The notes beneath the pieces were generated by a model. The model was not told the DNA's origin. It worked only from the letters and a program-made list of their open reading frames with translations, and searched no databases. Made by a program: the position numbers and the translations under genes. 64,000 nt of DNA from assembly GCA_905182335.1 (NCBI GenBank), contig CAJJBE010000002.1, positions 1-64,000 of the forward strand, read 5' to 3'. Source of the DNA: Flavobacteriales bacterium UBA4466. GTDB lineage: Bacteria > Bacteroidota > Bacteroidia > Flavobacteriales_D > Crocinitomicaceae. Positions 62,889 to 64,000 of the stretch are shown here, one piece after another (position 1 is the first letter of the stretch; every line of letters begins with the position of its first letter).

Positions 62889-62908
62889 ATAGTAAAATCT
62901 AAAATAGA

Positions 62909-63919
62909 TTAAAATCCAGTCACTCCATTTACCGTAGTATACTTCAATACATTTTTCTTTTCTGGGTGAATTCTAGCAAATGCAGATTGCACTGCCATTG
63001 TTCCTTCGTGGAACCCACACAATATAAGCTTTAATTTGTTCTCGTATGTATTCACATCGCCTATCGCGTAGATGCCAGGGACATTTGTTGAGTAGTCTAA
63101 TGTATCAACTTTAATAGCGTTCTTTTCGATTTCTAACCCCCAATCAGCAATCGGACCTAAACTAGGCTTCAATCCAAATAATGGAATAAAGTGATCCGCC
63201 TCAACTATTGATTCGCCATTGCGCTTATGTTTAATCGTTATTTTTTCGATTTTCCCTTCTCCGCTCAGGCCAACAACCTCTGCTTCAGTGACTAGATTTA
63301 TTTTCCCGGTGTCAGCCAAATCAATTACTTTTTGAACAGAGTCTAAGTGTCCTCTAAATGAAGCCCCACGATGTACTAGGCTAACTTTACTAGCAATTTT
63401 TTGCTCCGTTAGGTGAATCGCCCAGTCTAAGGCAGAATCTCCTCCTCCGGCGATGACACATTCCTTATCTTGATAAAATGCTGGATCTTTAATGATGTAT
63501 TCAACTCCTTTATCTTCGTAATCTTCTATATTTGAAATGGGTGGCTTACGTGGTTCAAAGACACCAAGCCCACCAGCAATTATCACAATTGGTGCTTCAT
63601 GCTTCGTTCCTTTAATGGTTGTAACAATGAATTTGTCATCTGCTGTTTTCTCAATCCTCATTGCCGCTTCTCCAAACGTAAACCCTGGTTTGAAAGGTGC
63701 TACTTGTTTCATTAAGTTATCAACGAGTTCTCCTGCAAGAATAGAAGGGAAACCCGGAATATCATAGATAGGCTTCTTTGGATATATCTCAGAGCATTGT
63801 CCTCCTGGCTGAGCCAAGGAGTCAATGAGGTGGCATCTTAATTTAAGCAGACCTGCTTCAAATATTGTAAACAATCCAACGGGGCCTGCTCCAATAATTA
63901 TAATATCTGTTTTAATCAT
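62909..63919 (-). CDS. Ferredoxin--NADP reductase-type flavoenzyme, thioredoxin-reductase-like (336 aa)
   Basis: The FAD site GAGPVGLFTIFEAG is near residue 10. The NAD(P)H site AGGGDSALDWAIHLTE is near 157. LIDSLAQPGGQCSEIYPKKPIYDIPGFP near 33 lacks the CxxC redox pair of thioredoxin reductase. IYAIGDVNTYENKLKLILCGFHEGTMAVQ near 277 is the FAD closing motif. The length and the missing Cys pair fit the YumC-type ferredoxin/flavodoxin-NADP reductase (FNR2). It is a single gene with a -7-like TAAATTTG near 63946-63953 (- strand) and a terminator after it. Confidence 0.92.
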   Translation of the reverse strand: MIKTDIIIIGAGPVGLFTIFEAGLLKLRCHLIDSLAQPGGQCSEIYPKKPIYDIPGFPSILAGELVDNLMKQVAPFKPGFTFGEAAMRIEKTADDKFIVTTIKGTKHEAPIVIIAGGLGVFEPRKPPISNIEDYEDKGVEYIIKDPAFYQDKECVIAGGGDSALDWAIHLTEQKIASKVSLVHRGASFRGHLDSVQKVIDLADTGKINLVTEAEVVGLSGEGKIEKITIKHKRNGESIVEADHFIPLFGLKPSLGPIADWGLEIEKNAIKVDTLDYSTNVPGIYAIGDVNTYENKLKLILCGFHEGTMAVQSAFARIHPEKKNVLKYTTVNGVTGF

Positions 63920-64000
63920 TTTTTTATTCGTTTAAAAACGGTACAAATTTAACCAAACTTTAGAAAAGATTAAACTTAAATAAAAGGATTTTTGTGTTTA

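Noticed and set aside
1-64000. tRNA, rRNA, transposase or prophage genes
   Set aside because: None was recognised in coding frames or intergenic stretches; tRNA detection by eye is limited, so a covariance search could still find one.

Overview
The window is low-GC chromosomal DNA from a member of Bacteroidota, most likely a marine-type Flavobacteriales (a Crocinitomicaceae-like lineage is my inference). The signs are type IX secretion C-terminal sorting domains, promoters of the TTG-N19-TAnnTTTG type, A-rich leaders in place of Shine-Dalgarno sites, many secreted proteins whose signal peptide ends in Phe-Gly-Gln or similar, and a flavobacterial-style dcw cluster.

Layout. 1-3400: four small secreted-protein genes on the + strand. 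Three are preceded by the same ~100 bp terminator-promoter-leader module, and two share an identical 54 bp signal-peptide coding segment. 3398-3828: a gene graveyard of three truncated gene pieces joined by two copies of a perfect 39 bp repeat. 3868-10632: seven consecutive genes for exported proteins of unknown function, including three paralogues, a CsgG/LpoB-like protein and an outer-membrane barrel protein. This is the best candidate for an undescribed envelope system. 10633-13300: a rearranged zone with a second partial copy of the 3' end of the thiamine pyrophosphokinase gene, another broken signal-peptide gene, a lipoprotein gene and a 58-codon remnant. 13308-19454: secreted enzymes (phosphodiesterase-like, CotH-like with sorting domain, thioredoxin-like, a DUF6150-like repeat protein, endonuclease I).

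19690-35890 (- strand): the division and cell-wall cluster mraZ-rsmH-ftsL-pbp-murE-mraY-murD-(unknown 155 aa)-ftsW-murG-murC-ftsQ-ftsA-ftsZ, followed by a yqeY-like gene. Most junctions overlap or nearly touch. Direct repeats resembling MraZ operators lie on both sides of the mraZ/EamA intergenic region. 36152-44530 (+ strand): EamA transporter, rplU-rpmA, serS, a lipoprotein plus TPR protein pair, msrA, an ABC exporter. 44685-47400: poorly conserved genes, an orphan HisKA_2-type histidine kinase and an ECF sigma factor fragment. 47424-48758: a large lipoprotein. 48797-60775 (- strand): polyprenyl synthetase, an RND/MMPL exporter, purM-prfA-pyrF, and thyA-capA-folA-topB. 60919-61289 is a conserved small secreted-protein gene broken by what looks like a single-base deletion. 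61290-63919: an orphan histidine kinase and a ferredoxin-NADP reductase-like flavoenzyme.

Housekeeping parts are conventional. The unusual material is in the first 13 kb and in the small broken genes. I found no rRNA, tRNA, CRISPR array, transposase or phage gene.
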